A stretch of DNA of 64,000 nt from Pachyseris speciosa (lineage: Eukaryota > Cnidaria > Anthozoa > Scleractinia > Pachyseridae). Location of the stretch: the NCBI GenBank assembly GCA_016490735.1, contig JAEMWC010000034.1, positions 759,501 to 823,500 on the forward strand, written 5' to 3'. The notes under the pieces were generated by a model that was given only the letters and a program-made list of their open reading frames with translations, had not been told where the DNA came from and did not search any database. The position numbers and the translations under genes are program-made. Below, piece after piece: positions 31,283 through 42,946 of the stretch. How positions within the stretch are numbered: position 1 is the stretch's first letter; every line of letters starts with the position of its first letter.

Positions 31283-32722
31283 TGACTGACTGACTGGCTG
31301 GCTGGCTGGCTGGGTGACTGACTGACTGACTGACTGACTGACTGACTGACTCACTGACTGACTGAATGTCTTTTGACTGACTGATTGAGTGATTGAGTGA
31401 TCGATAAATTGAATTTACTTGTGCAGATGAAACCTTTTTTATTGTACTTTTAAAATTCTTACCTATCACCTAATGAAATGATTTGCTATGAAAAGGGCAA
31501 TGTTATACATGCATAGTGATTAATATTGGCCTGAAAATCCACATATCTCTACATTCACTCTACCCTGGATGCAGACTGGTTATTGCATCAGAAATGTAGT
31601 TTTGCACTTATCTTTTTAAGGCCTGGATTCATCAAATTAGCTTATGCCTTTAGTTTGAAACAGATCCAACTGAAATGCTGTATGAGTGAATTGCTTTACC
31701 ACAAAAATTGTATAATGTTCATTTATAATCATCTTCAGTTGATTACGTATATATGCTTTGCCAAGTTGCCACACTTTGTGATAAAAAAATTATTTCAACT
31801 TTGCAGGTAATGCGTCACATTGCAAGATTGAATGACTTGTGTAAGTGTGAAATTTTTAACATATTTTTAACTGTATTGTTAAATGTTGCTGTTTATGAAA
31901 AGGTAAAAACTTCATGAAGTGTGAAATGTTTTTTTTTCTTTTTGGTTAAATAATTTAAGGTGGCTCCACTGAAGATGAGAAAATAAGGGTTGATATCGCA
32001 GAAAATCAGGTTTGTTTGAAAGAAGCTGTTTGCTTGCCAACAATTAAGCCCATGAGGCCTTTGTTTCATCTTCTTCCTGAAGTGAAGGTTCGCAAAATAG
32101 ATTATAGAGAAGAGGGAAGAGGGAAGAGGGAAGAGGGAAGGGGGAAGGGGAAGGAGGAAGGGGGAAGAGGGAAGGGGGAAGAGGGAAGGGGAAGGAGGAA
32201 GGGGGAAGGGGGAAGGGGGAAGAGGGAAGGGGGCAAATTGTATTACTTCCCCTACCCTGTTCTCCTGCCTCTCATACCTTTTCTACAAATTCCTGCCTTT
32301 TCTTGCATTGCTCCTGTACCCAATACTGCTCCTACCCTTTCGAAGCTTCCTCTCAAAAGCGTCAGCTTTTGCTTCCCCCCCCCCCCCACCCCACCCTACT
32401 GAGTAAATCAAGCAAATCAGGGCTGTCACTTTAGTTATTGTGGATCCAACTCATAATTTCTTGTGAAAATCCCCTGCCCCCGTCCCTTAATGACACCCCT
32501 GGATATGTATTCAAGTATTACAGGTTTTCTTGAAAACACATAATTAGTTCAATTTAACCTGCTTAATTACTACAAAACATAATTAAATTAGCATCACTAG
32601 CAATAATTGACAGTCAGTACAAAATAGGACCTTCTGAGAGAACATACATAGAACCCTCTTCTAATTGCTCTTCTAAAGGCACTCTTGCTTTGTTTGTGTT
32701 GTCTAGTACTGTATTATTCTTA

Positions 32723-32811
<89 letters not shown>

Positions 32812-32987
32812 ATATATATCTATATATATTTTCAGAGTTGGATTATTTGGTCGAAGACATTTATTGCTACTCAGAGTTTCATGCTTCTTGCGAAGCAATC
32901 ATCAGGCAACTGCCAAAAATAACGGATACATAAGAATATATACAAAATTTGAAAATTTGAAAATACAGAACATATATATATAGATAT

Positions 32988-33032
<45 letters not shown>

Positions 33033-33050
33033 TATATATATATATATACA

Positions 33051-33108
<58 letters not shown>

Positions 33109-36100
33109 GATGGCGGGATATTGGTCTCGGTCCATAAACATGCAAAAAAAGAACTTGGCCAATATCCCGCTATCTTGACTACCTCACACTTGGCCAATTA
33201 AGCCCATGTGTATAATTTTCACAAAAAGCATGGCTAGTGTTTTGTTCAAACATGGCCTAATTTATCCTTATTGTTTATATTTGATGTTACCAACAATCCC
33301 CACAGCTCATGGATTGGCGTCTGAAGTTTATCGTTTTGTGCTACAACCAAGAGTTTAATGTAAGTATGAATGCGTAAATAAAATTATTGTATTGCTCACT
33401 CTGGCCAGAAAGCTACTAGTTTAGGAAAATGGGCTCTCCATTCCCTGCACACATTTTTCTTCATGTCACAACAGTTCCAGCTCGTGTGTAAGCTCAATTA
33501 ATTTTGAACTGAGGGTATTTTATAATATAGCTCGCGCATCTTTTCATTGAAAGCGAACGTGCCTGAGAGTACAAAGCACGCAGGTGACGCCATTTGTCTG
33601 TGCGTGCAGTTTCAAAATCATTACAAATCTGGTGGCATTTTTCACAATTCAAAACATAAACTCCTTGATTAAAATATTACAGTCATGCCATAGAACTGAG
33701 GAGACGAATTCCAAGTGCTGCTTGTTTTAACTGAACGGTTTTAGCCTCCCGTTAAAAACAATTTTTGCAACAAGGCACCGGCAGTGTTGACGGCATAACA
33801 TGTACGATCACTGACGCCATTCCGCGCGCGCAACCTGAGAATAAAATTCGCTCAGTTTTCTAAACAAATTGAAACCAATTTAGCTACAACTGTGGGAAAA
33901 ACTGTATTATAAAACAAATAAAAAAGCCTTAACCGTGCTTTGTTCTGTTATAAGGCACTCAAGGAAGTGACAGAGCACTCGGCTACGGTTCGTGCTTCTT
34001 CCTACTTCTTTCGTGCTCTCGTCACTTCCTTGCGTGCCTTATAACAGAACAAAGCACGGTTAAGGCTATTTTATTTGTTAAATGAAAGTGATATGAGATT
34101 TTAAAGTTGTTTATATTTCTAAGTAACTAGTCCGCGTTTACGCCATAGTAGCCTCTTGTTTGAATTTTATAAGGTATTGGCCTATATCCATCATCTGTCT
34201 TGCCCCAGGGATGAAGTTAAAATATGGTGTTCAAATAAAGCCAGGAAAAAAATGATTCTTCTCAATAGTGTCCACGATATACTATAAACACCACCATCAT
34301 CACCATCAACATTGTAATCAATATCGATATTGATTACAATGTTGATGGTGATGATGGTGGTGTTTATAGTATTACTAAAGATTTACTGGAGATTTCAGTG
34401 ATTATAATATGGTTGTGATGATGACGACGACGAGCATTAAAAAAGTTTTACTCTATTTTCTTCTTTTCCTTGCAGGAAAAGCGTAGAGAAGACTACATAA
34501 AGGACATTAAGAGCACCTATCAACAATTTTCGGACTTTTTGGGAGACAGAAAATTTATATTGGGAGAGAAGGTACATCATCAAAATGTGTTTACCCAGTA
34601 AAGAGGCCTTCCAAGGGATAGAAGTGACAAGCGACATGGCTTCGAAAACAGGCGACAATCGTCTCCCAAAACACTTACAACCGACAGAAATTAGCAGAAA
34701 ACGCGCGACAGTTTGTGACAGCGACAATTCACTTTCCATTCCTCTTTGTTTCCTTTGCGACAGCGACATCTGCTCCTAACGAAACAAGCGGCAGACAGAG
34801 TCGTAAACGAGCGACAAAGTGACACCAGACCACCCGTTGCAAGGCTTCATTAAAGGAACTGTTACACTATGCAATTTTTCTTGCAACTTCTCGCAAACTG
34901 CATGAGAAATTGCCCCGTGCCCAAAGCCTTTTTCAGTCAATAGCCACAATCGTTGCGAGAAGTAGTTGGTTCTACTTTTCGCAATGCTTCTCGCAACGTT
35001 GCAACGAATTATTCAAGCGTTGCAACAGGCAACGTAAAAAAACGTTTCGTGCAACTTGTCTCGCAAAAGCGCAGCAAAACTGCGAGACACGTTGCGCAAA
35101 AAATTGCCTAGTGTAAAAGCGCCTTTAAGCTTAATATAGCGCAAATGCGTGAACGTTTATGTACAAGTAATATAACGCACTAAACATTCAGACGTGTAGT
35201 CTGATGCAAGGTAAGTATAAATTTACAAGCTTTCTCCGACACCCCATGTACTCGCTTACTCAGCACCAAAGAATATTGTCTTGTGAATACTCTTTGTCTT
35301 TGGCCATCGTAGCTTAACAAGAAATAACACACAAACTGCGGTGATAAACATGACAATAAAATGCATTGTTGGTAAACAAAAATAAAACTTGGGGACTTTA
35401 GATTTGAGTACGAGATCGAGTACGAGTACGACTTTCAAACTTCAAACCAGTCACCTCCACAGATCCCTCATTCTGCCCTATCGCTTAATAACAGAAAATT
35501 AGATTTTAGAAACGGGATTGATAAACAAAGTGCTTATGTCAAGCACTCGAACCACATTTTAAAAGTCGTACTCGTACTCGATCTCGTACTGGTAGTCAAA
35601 TCTAAAGGTCCCCACTATATCGTTTAACTTAAGAGAAACCCAACGAAAAGTTTCGGTAGATATCTGTTCGGTGGAAGGTAGTTCGCCTTGGGCTTTCGGC
35701 GTCGACTAAAGAGTGCACTCGGATTTTCGTAAATGAAACGTGGGCTAAAAGATTCGCAAATGGGGAAATCATAGCCCCTGAGATTTTCGTAAAGGTGGTA
35801 TTTGCTGTTTTTGGCAGTGAAAAAAATAGCTCCCTAGAAAGTTCTTGGAAAGTTCATTTCAGCAAGCATTTTCTCAAAGGAAGATTTTGCTCCCTAACAT
35901 TTTTGGGCAATTAAAATTTCAGCTAAGGAATCCGAATCGATCACATTCTTCTAGCTAACGAAAACATCACTTTAAACAGACTTCAAACACCATAAGGCAC
36001 TTAAAAATGCCTTTCTACAGCTTTTGGTTGATTTGGCTCGTTGGGTGCCCCTGTAACTTGAAACATACGAAACGTCAAGTTAAAGGATGTAGTTTTATTT

Positions 36101-37691
36101 TTGTTTTCCAACAATGCGTTTTATTGTCAATGTTTATCACCTCAGTTTGTGTATTATTTCGCATTGTCTTTTATTTCTGCTCGACGGGTAGAGTCCTTTG
36201 CACTTTACATTTCGGAAGTGGGGAGGGGGGAATCAAAACCTTCAGCTTCCCGTACCCTATTCTCCCGCCTCCCCTACGGTTTACCCCCGACTTTCGCCCC
36301 TTTTCGCATTGCTCTTGCCCCTGATAAATTATTTATCTCCTGCCTGTCGCCCTTTTAGAACTCCCACACTCCGCCCTCCCCTCTCCCTCCTCCCATACCC
36401 CTACCGACCCCTTTTCTCCCGGGGCGCCTACGCCCCCTGTTCCCACGGGGTGTCTTTGTCTTAAAATATTTGTATCTCTGGCTTGACAGATTTCCTTCGT
36501 CGACTTCATCCTGTTTGAGTGTCTGGATCAACATAAGGTGTTTGAGCCATCTTTGGTGGAGCCCCATGGCAATCTCAAGGTGCGTTTCCTCTGTTCTGGA
36601 GTTGTTTGTCACTTTTGAGAGGTTCAAGCCTTAGCCTTTGCTTGTTTGTCGGAAAATGTGAAACTAGTCAATGTTAATTTTTGCATCTTTTCTTTCATTT
36701 TTCTTTTCAGGAATACCTAACCCGATTTGAGGTAAAAAAGTTCTTAATTATTGCTCCCTAACTTGATACAACTTCAATGTGTCCAGCTAGGCCCCGTTTA
36801 TGTGGAGAAAAGTTGTCCCGGATAGAAGGGTCACCCCCCTACCCGAACTACCCTGGGCGAGCCAACGTTTCCTACATTTCCTTACAAAACTTGGCGAACC
36901 GTTTACATGAGAAACAAAACGTTGGCTCGGCTTTTTCGATGGTCGGGTCACCCTCCTAGCCGAGCCATCTTTTCTCCATATAAACACTTTGGCTCGCCTA
37001 GCCCGGTCAACTCGGTCAATGTGAGACAATCAGAGCATGCGCGAGTGCTGCTGGCTCGGGCAAAGGGGTCAACTTTTTCTCATATAAACGCTCGCTAAAG
37101 TTGACTCGGCTGGGAGGGTGACCCTCTTACCCGGGACAACTTTTCTCCATATAAACCGGGCCTTAGTTGGGATCGTTTTTTCTAAATTGTACCTTAAATA
37201 CTGGGGCCAAAAGGCCGAGTCCAGGATGATCTTCCACCTTTTCTGTTGCCAATCGCGATTGCTCTGCTCATGCGCGATGATCGAGAGCCTGTGATACAAA
37301 ATCTGCTCATATCATGATATACCGTAGAGTATATTGTAGTACTAGGTCATGATGTAAGCCGACGACAAATGAGCGTGAAATGACGAGTGTGAAGTACGAG
37401 GAGAACATACAGCTGTACACGTCCAACGTTAAAACAAACTTAAAATAAGGCCCGAGTTCAGGCTGTCTCCAGGTTCTTGTTATCACTTAAAAATGTGAGG
37501 CTATCCCCAGTTTTCTTTTTGCCTGCTTGTTTGTTTGTTGTTTGTGTCACACCAAGATGCTTGTAACACAGTTGATATATTTGTTTGTTTTGCTATCTTT
37601 TCCACAGGAATTACCCGCCATCTCCGCCTACAGGAAGTCCGACAAATTTAAAGCCCGCCCTATTAACAACAAAATGGCTAAGTTCAAATAA
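28517..37691 (+). CDS. GSTM: Mu-class glutathione S-transferase GST-A, 11 coding exons
   Basis: Cytosolic glutathione transferase, probably a homodimer like its family. Exons: 28517-28552, 28687-28762, 29884-29948, 30628-30675, 31807-31840, 31960-32009, 33306-33359, 34476-34571, 36490-36579, 36711-36731, 37608-37691. Together 654 nt, 217 aa plus stop, the normal mu-class length. All introns are GT-AG. Residue numbering coincides with vertebrate mu enzymes: catalytic Tyr7, Trp8, LAEPIR at 13-18, Trp46, Lys50, Asn59-Leu60-Pro61 (cis-proline loop), Gln72-Ser73 for the glutathione gamma-glutamyl group. The C-terminal helical domain includes the [11 protein letters not shown] and [14 protein letters not shown] segments. 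Compared with GST-B it has an additional intron between EPHGNLK and EYLTRFE. An AATAAA at 38031-38036, about 340 nt past the stop, is a candidate poly(A) signal. Start choice: first ATG, giving the canonical mu N-terminus [12 protein letters not shown]. Confidence 0.97.
29106..29461. mobile_element. pogo/Tigger-like MITE
   Basis: TA at both ends. The left end CAGTCAAACCTTGATTATCC and the inverted right end CAGAGGCACCTTGATTATCC match the usual TC1/mariner-pogo terminus (CAG...CTTGATTATCCGGA). 356 bp, no transposase. In GST-A intron 2. Confidence 0.85.
30385..30500. repeat. Hairpin repeat in GST-A intron 3
   Basis: GTGTTTTATCAAG pairs with CTTGATAAAACAC about 50 bp away, with an inner CTCGGCTTTGCCTTG segment and an outer TTCAATAAAT/ATTTATTAAA pair. 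Non-coding. Confidence 0.6.
30974..31375. repeat. TGACTGGC minisatellite
   Basis: About 400 bp of 4-bp-phased words GACC, GGCT and GACT in varying order. Because the unit is 4 bp, every frame codes a Ser/Gln-type low-complexity string; these are not genes. In GST-A intron 4. Confidence 0.95.
32105..32235. repeat. GGGAAGA purine minisatellite
   Basis: All-purine run of GGGAAGA/GGGGAAG units on the plus strand, in GST-A intron 6. May form triplex DNA; it is not coding. Confidence 0.95.
32724..33107. repeat. (TATATG)n and (TA)n microsatellites
   Basis: TATATG hexamers at about 32724-32815, and three long TA runs at about 32989-33107 separated by short unique pieces. In GST-A intron 6. Confidence 0.95.
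33110..33205. repeat. Partial copy of the 22.1-kb dispersed repeat
   Basis: GATGGCGGGATATTGGTCTC, then CGGTCCATAAACATGCAAAA and TTGGCCAATATCCCGC match the hairpin part of the 22.1-kb family. It is truncated by the TA run on its left. Confidence 0.75.
33911..34079. mobile_element. Long hairpin element in GST-A intron 7
   Basis: Arms of about 70 bp: AAGCCTTAACCGTGCTTTGT... pairs with ...ACAAAGCACGGTTAAGGCT. A 20-bp CAAGGAAGTGACAGAGCAC-type inner stem with mismatches follows. Confidence 0.75.
34603..34849 (+). mobile_element. MITE family with GAGGCCTTCCAAGG ends, copy 1
   Basis: Starts GAGGCCTTCCAAGG and ends with a decayed inverse (GTTGCAAGGCTTC). The interior is rich in GCGACA words. Same family as 60194-60441 (opposite orientation) and the piece at 55890-56010. 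In GST-A intron 8, about 30 bp past an exon. Confidence 0.75.
34850..35128. mobile_element. TTAA-flanked MITE
   Basis: TTAA at 34850-34853 and 35125-35128. The termini TTAAAGGAACTGTTACACTA and, inverted, TTAAAGGCGCTTTTACACTA pair for about 30 bp. TTAA target use suggests piggyBac mobilisation. Directly abuts the preceding MITE. Confidence 0.75.
35391..35613. mobile_element. Foldback MITE with GGGGAC ends
   Basis: GGGGACTTTAGATTTGAGTA and the inverted right end GGGGACCTTTAGATTTGACT. Both arms continue with CGAGATCGAGTACGAGTACG. In GST-A intron 8. Confidence 0.8.
36790..37163. mobile_element. Foldback MITE in GST-A intron 10
   Basis: Left arm GGCCCCGTTTATGTGGAGAA and inverted right arm GGCCCGGTTTATATGGAGAA, each followed by AAGTTGTCCCGG. 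Inner sub-repeats of GGCTCGCC and CATATAAAC. Non-coding despite open frames. Confidence 0.8.
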
Positions 37692-38030
37692 ACCCAGGAA
37701 GAAGTAAAAACGAACAAAAAATAGATTGAAGTATTATTTCAGAAGGTCGACAAGCTGATGCCTTGCTTTGATACTGTATTCTTAGGTAGCTATATTGTAG
37801 GATAAATATACAACAAGAAGCTGCAGGTAGCCCATACTCGGGCCAGTAGCTTAGAATGTAGCTTAGAATGTTTTCTATGGAGAAGGCTTTTAGCGTGACA
37901 GATGATGCGTGACTCTCCTCATAACCTGGTCGGCACTGTTTGGCTTGATTTTCTGTTTCAGTGCGTGTTTTCCGGCAACCGATTGACTGATTTGTTTCTA
38001 AAACGCTTATTGTTTATCGCAAAATGATTT

Positions 38031-38036
38031 AATAAA
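38031..38036 (+). promoter_or_regulatory. Poly(A) signal candidate for GST-A
   Basis: AATAAA about 340 nt after the GST-A stop codon, on the same strand. It is a clear hexamer downstream of the gene; the cleavage site is not proven. Confidence 0.5.
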
Positions 38037-38884
38037 CTTGCAGACTTACAATAATTTTCTTTAGTATGCGAGAAACGATTAAGATTTAAGTTAGTACATT
38101 GTTAGTAACTTGAAGTTATTTCAACCAAATTCTACAATGTTTTTGTTATTTTAGAAAATTTCGTCATTGGTGATATGGTACCAGTAAATTCTTTGATCTA
38201 CACGGCACTTACGTTAAGTAGGCTTGTTAGTATACTTAGCAGCATTCACATATTAGTTTTACTATTATTGTTACTTCTAATAATGGTAGACTGCAAAACA
38301 GCCGTGTGTTGGTCGAATGCGAGGGGAACGGTCTTATTAAGCGAAAGGTTTGGAGCGAGGGTGAAAACGTAGAGAGAGACTAAGGAGAGACGCCCTGCGG
38401 GCGTGTGAGGTTCGCGCGCATAAAGCGAGCGCGAATTCGCGCCTTCAAAAAACGAAAGTAAAAACCGACTGTTTTGCAGTCTATAATAATGGTTTATTGT
38501 AATAATTGTAGTTTTTTAAAGTTCAGGATGTAGTCGAGCGTGTTTGTTTGTTTGTTTGTTTTTAACTGGCGGAGGGGTGGACTCGGGCTGAACATTTGTG
38601 CTCTGACCTTTGGGCCACCTGAGGTAATTTCTTCCAATTTCAAATATGGAATACCACTGCCGCAGGAAAAATAGCAGACGTCACGTTGTCATCTTCGAGC
38701 GAAGGCTGTGAAATCAGTTGTGTGTATTTATCTCCTGTGTAGACCACTTGCACTACGTATGAAGTTTGAAATGATGCAGGATGCGAATTTTGTATAGATG
38801 CAATCAGGCAGACATCTACTAGTCTGCTTAGATACATATTTTTAGAGCAACTTCTCAGATTTTGGCAGCAATTTCTTTGTTAGC

Positions 38885-41058
38885 ACAAATTGGACAGTAA
38901 ATGACTCTTTGGCCGCTTGGGAAAATATATTTTCTCAGGCAATTGATCAGCACGCGCCTATCATGCATAAGCGGGTTCGTAAAGTCAAGCAGCCGCGATG
39001 GTTAACAAGAGACATTTTAGATCAGCTGTCAAAAAGAGATACCTTACTGAAAAAAGCCAGGGAATATAAAACTACTGACGCATGGGCGAGGTACCGCGCA
39101 GCGCGAAATCAAACCACCAATATGATCACGAGAGCAAAGAGAAACTACTACAAGACATCGTTTCAGAATAGCAAAGGGAACTCTAAATCAATTTGGAAGT
39201 TAATAAAATCACTTGGAGGAGACAAACCAATGCGTCAACCAGAATCTCTTAAAGTTACCGAGGAAGAGATAATCTCAACAGCGGCAGACATTGCGGATTA
39301 TTTTAATCTGCACTTTACAACTGTTGCAGATAAAGCAAAACAATCTCCCCTGACTACAAACGTTGTAATTTTGACAAACTCAAACAGTTTGTTAGTGAAA
39401 GGCTACCTTCTGAATCACAGTTCACTATACCTCCGATCACAGCTGATATGGTGAAAGTGTATTTACTGAAAATTCCAGCTAATTAAGCAACTCGAGTTGA
39501 TGGAATCAGTTGTGCTCTTTTGCGCCTAGGCATCACAGAACTAGGGCCGTCAATAACAAAGCTAATTAACCTATCGCTTTCATCGGGAACTTTTCCTAGT
39601 CGTTGGAAAAGAGCCAGAGTGACTGCCCTCCACAAAGCTGGTGATATGGATGATGTAAACAACTATAGGCCAATCTCAGTACTTCCCGTGCTGTCTAAAA
39701 TCATCGAACGTCATGTGCATGACCATTTGTCTGAATATCTTAATGTTCACGACTTCATCTATAAGAACCAGTCCGGTTTTAGAAAGGAGTTCAGCACAGA
39801 GACAGCGCTTGCCTATATCGTTGATACTCTGCTATTCAATCTGGACAAAAACCATATTAATGGTATGGTTCTAGTTAATTATAAGAAGGCTTTTGACATG
39901 GTCGATAATGGGACCTTACTCAGCAAGCTTGAAGCCTATAAACTAGATATGAGCGCTTTACTTTGGTTCAAGTCGTATCTAACCGATCGTACTCAACTGG
40001 TTTCATTCAAGGGACAGACATTCACCGTTAGGACTATTACAGCGGGTGTGCCACAGGAGGTTTCGCGAGGTTTCCAACGTCAATGAGTGGGCAACAAACA
40101 ACAAATTACCACTAATCAAAATTGTTCCAAGAAGAAGACAATAATAATAGATGGACCGCGCCTACGAAAACGTTTAAGTAATGAAGATCGCGAGCTTGAG
40201 ATAGATCCTAATGGAAGCACATTACAACAGGTCCAGAACGTCAAGCTGCTAGGCCTTGAACTTGATGAACAACTCACTTTCGATGTTCATATCGACTCTT
40301 AATGTAAGAAGATATCAAAGCGTATCGGCATACTCAACAGAATTAAGGCTTACTTACCAAGAGCAGAGCGTATACTTTTTTATAATTCTTTAATTAAGCC
40401 ACTGATATTATATTGCAGTGTAACATGGACAAGCTGTTGCAGCCATGACAATATAAGCAAGGTATTTAAGTTGCAGAAACGTGCTCGAATCATCCTTGAC
40501 GCTCAGCAACGCCATAGTACTGTGGATCTATTTAATACTTTAAAGTGGTGCCATATAACATCGAGTCCGACATCAAAAGATGCTTAATGGCTTACAAGAG
40601 GATAATTGGTATTTGCCCTGCCTATATAAACGAGCTGTTAGAACTAAACAACAGCCAGCACAGCAGAAATACACGAGGTGCTAATTTTACTATTTTACCT
40701 AGGAAATACACTAGAGAGAGAGGGAGGCCGCACGTTTTCTGTTACAACTTCGAGATGTTGGAATCGCCTCCCCATTAAGCTACGCACTTCTCAATCTGTA
40801 AATATTTTGAAGAATGTTTTGTATAAACAAGTTTTACTCCTTTTTTAGATAATTTATTTTTAAACCGCATGATATAAGCATAACGTTTTACCTTTTGCTG
40901 TTAGTTCTTGATCTGTTGTACATTGTAGTTTTTAATTAGGTTTTAAATAATTTATCTAGTATTGTAACAATGCTCATGGAGGGCCACGAGTTTATTAGTT
41001 TTTAACTATTAAGTGTCACCCTCGTTAAATAAAGTTTGATTGATTGATTGCTTGATTG
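38885..41058 (+). mobile_element. CR1/L2-like LINE, 5' truncated and defective
   Basis: The frames run through the linker (IDQHAPIMHKRVRK), fingers (NNYRPISVLPVLSKIIERHV), palm (SGFRKEFSTETALAYIV, AFDMVDNGTLLSKL) and thumb/C-terminus (NVKLLGLELDEQLTFDVHI; RHSTVDLFNTL). Defects: a stop in the VDGIS region near 39484, and an internal deletion after GVPQ (near 40053) that removes the catalytic FADD box and joins directly to NVNEWATNNKLPL. The 3' UTR ends in a (GATT)n tail at about 41036-41058, the usual CR1/L2-like terminal microsatellite. 37692-38884 holds the GST-A 3' UTR and a hairpin-like repeat near 38285-38485 (GACTGCAAAACAGCCG / CGACTGTTTTGCAGTC). Confidence 0.9.
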
Positions 41059-41757
41059 AACGTGCGAACATGGTGCACTCGTTCCCAGGCTCCAACCCGT
41101 TTCCTTATAATTGACGCGCTTAGCCTGAGGGGAGGTCCCCCAAAAGGTGCACCCATTCTTATTAGCTTGCAATATATCATCTTACGTAGGAGAGAACTTT
41201 GACTGAATTAATGTGCGGGATAACTATCAAAATTTAACAAAACAGAACTAATAATTTTCAGAATATTACCAATGCAAGGCTGATACTCCGTGAAAAAAGT
41301 TGATTTTGCGAGGCGCCAACATGACCGAAACTCGATAAAGTAGGGTTGCAACCACGGGCAGCTGTTTCGTCCTTCTTGGGACTCGTCAGTAAATTTAAAT
41401 GACGCCAGCTTCAGTGCCAACGCAAATAAATTGCACAGTAACCCATTCACGATAACTAATTCCATAGCTTGGACTTGGACTCCGCTCGCGTCGCGTCTTC
41501 TCGCAACTTCGCGCGCGCGTGTCTTTCGCCCGCCCCACAATCCATCGCCGAAATTAGAGACTACTCGCAGTCTAACACACGCGTTGCCACACCACGTATT
41601 CTGGATGGCATCCAAAAGAGTCGAAAGTAAGAGGGAAAGTCAGCCGGTAAAGAGACTGCCCCCTTCTCCGTGAACCTGCGTGCTCTTGCTTGTGGACCTC
41701 TGTTGAGTCATTTAACGTTTCGATTTTTGAGACCGTCGGTAAAAGCAGTCCTACCAA

Positions 41758-41868
41758 CATCCTCGGAGATCGACCCAGGGGCAGGTAGTTGGCATGGGAC
41801 GAACAATTCACGGGCAAATAGCCCATTTTACAGTTGTGTGTTAGGTAACCTGGCCTTTGAGTGGAAGC

Positions 41869-41903
<35 letters not shown>

Positions 41904-42175
41904 TTTGTCTTTCTCATGCAAATGTGGACTGTTTAGCATAAGAACAACATGATTAACATGAGAAAAACAGTGAGGGCTGTATCAAAACAAGGTCACCCCT
42001 AGCCTCTTTTCCACTCAAAGGCCTGGTCACTGAGGAGGCAACTGTAAAATGGGCTATTCGGGAGTAGCGAAAGTTTACAAGCCTCTAGCCCGTCTTGTAA
42101 ACTTTCGCTATTCCCGAATTTGCTCGTAAATTGTTCGTCCCATCCCGACTACCTGCCCCTGGGTCTCCGAGGATG
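41758..42175. mobile_element. Foldback element with ~60-bp arms
   Basis: CATCCTCGGAGATCGACCCA pairs with TGGGTCTCCGAGGATG, continuing through the GGGACGAACAATT / AATTGTTCGTCCC segments. A second internal pair is GTGACCTTGTTTTGAT / ATCAAAACAAGGTCAC. 41060-41757 shows nothing recognised. Confidence 0.8.
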
Positions 42176-42946
42176 CCCTGCCGATGAATTCTTAATTCTA
42201 ATTCTAATTCTAATCGTATAATCTGCAAAGGGTATATCCCATCACGGCAGATATGCAGATGTGCAAGTGCATGCGAGTATTAGGTTAAAACGTCAGCGTT
42301 TTTAAAGATGGCACATGCCGGCCTTTTTGAAAGCTTCTGGTGGCTGCTTTTCAATGATACTATTTGGTAAGGAGTTCCAGTCTCTGATTGTACGTGCAAT
42401 AGAACTGTGTTGGTATTTGTTTGTTTTAGCACCAACTTGAATGAATTTCTTAGGGTGGAATTGCCTAGTGCCCTGTCGCCTTTTAAAAAATATATATAGG
42501 GTGTAAATTGTATAGAAAAAAACTACTTAAAACATCATTGAGTCGTGTCACTTTCCTTCTTTTCTCGAGTGTTGGCCATTTCAAATCATTCATAATTTTC
42601 GTGACAGTTCCAGGAGAGGTGCTGTATTCACTTTTAACAAAACGTGCCGCTCGTATCTGCACACTCTCAATGTCCTTTATCTGTTTTTGAATGTACGGGT
42701 CCCATGTAGAGGATCCATACTCAAGCTGTGGTCTAACTAAAGCAAGATAGGCTTGCTCCTTTACGTTTTCCGGGCACTTTGCCTATAATGCCAGCAATGT
42801 GAACATTCCAATTTAGATCACTGGATAGTTCAACTCCAAGGTATTTGCTGTGATCTACAGCTTGCAAGGGTTCTCCATGGATGGTGTATTGGAATTCAAC
42901 TGGAGATTTCGAGCATGAGACTCTTAGGATGGTGCACTTCTTTGCA

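Noticed and set aside
31182..31469. Long Ser/Gln/Ala-rich open frame
   Set aside because: It is the TGACTGGC minisatellite read in one frame; no start context, splice sites or homology.
32614..33201. Tyr/Ile and Tyr/Met repeat open frames
   Set aside because: Produced by TATATG and TA microsatellites in GST-A intron 6.
41208..41882. Several overlapping open frames of 70-135 codons
   Set aside because: GC-rich stretch partly inside a foldback element; no consistent frame or homology on either strand.
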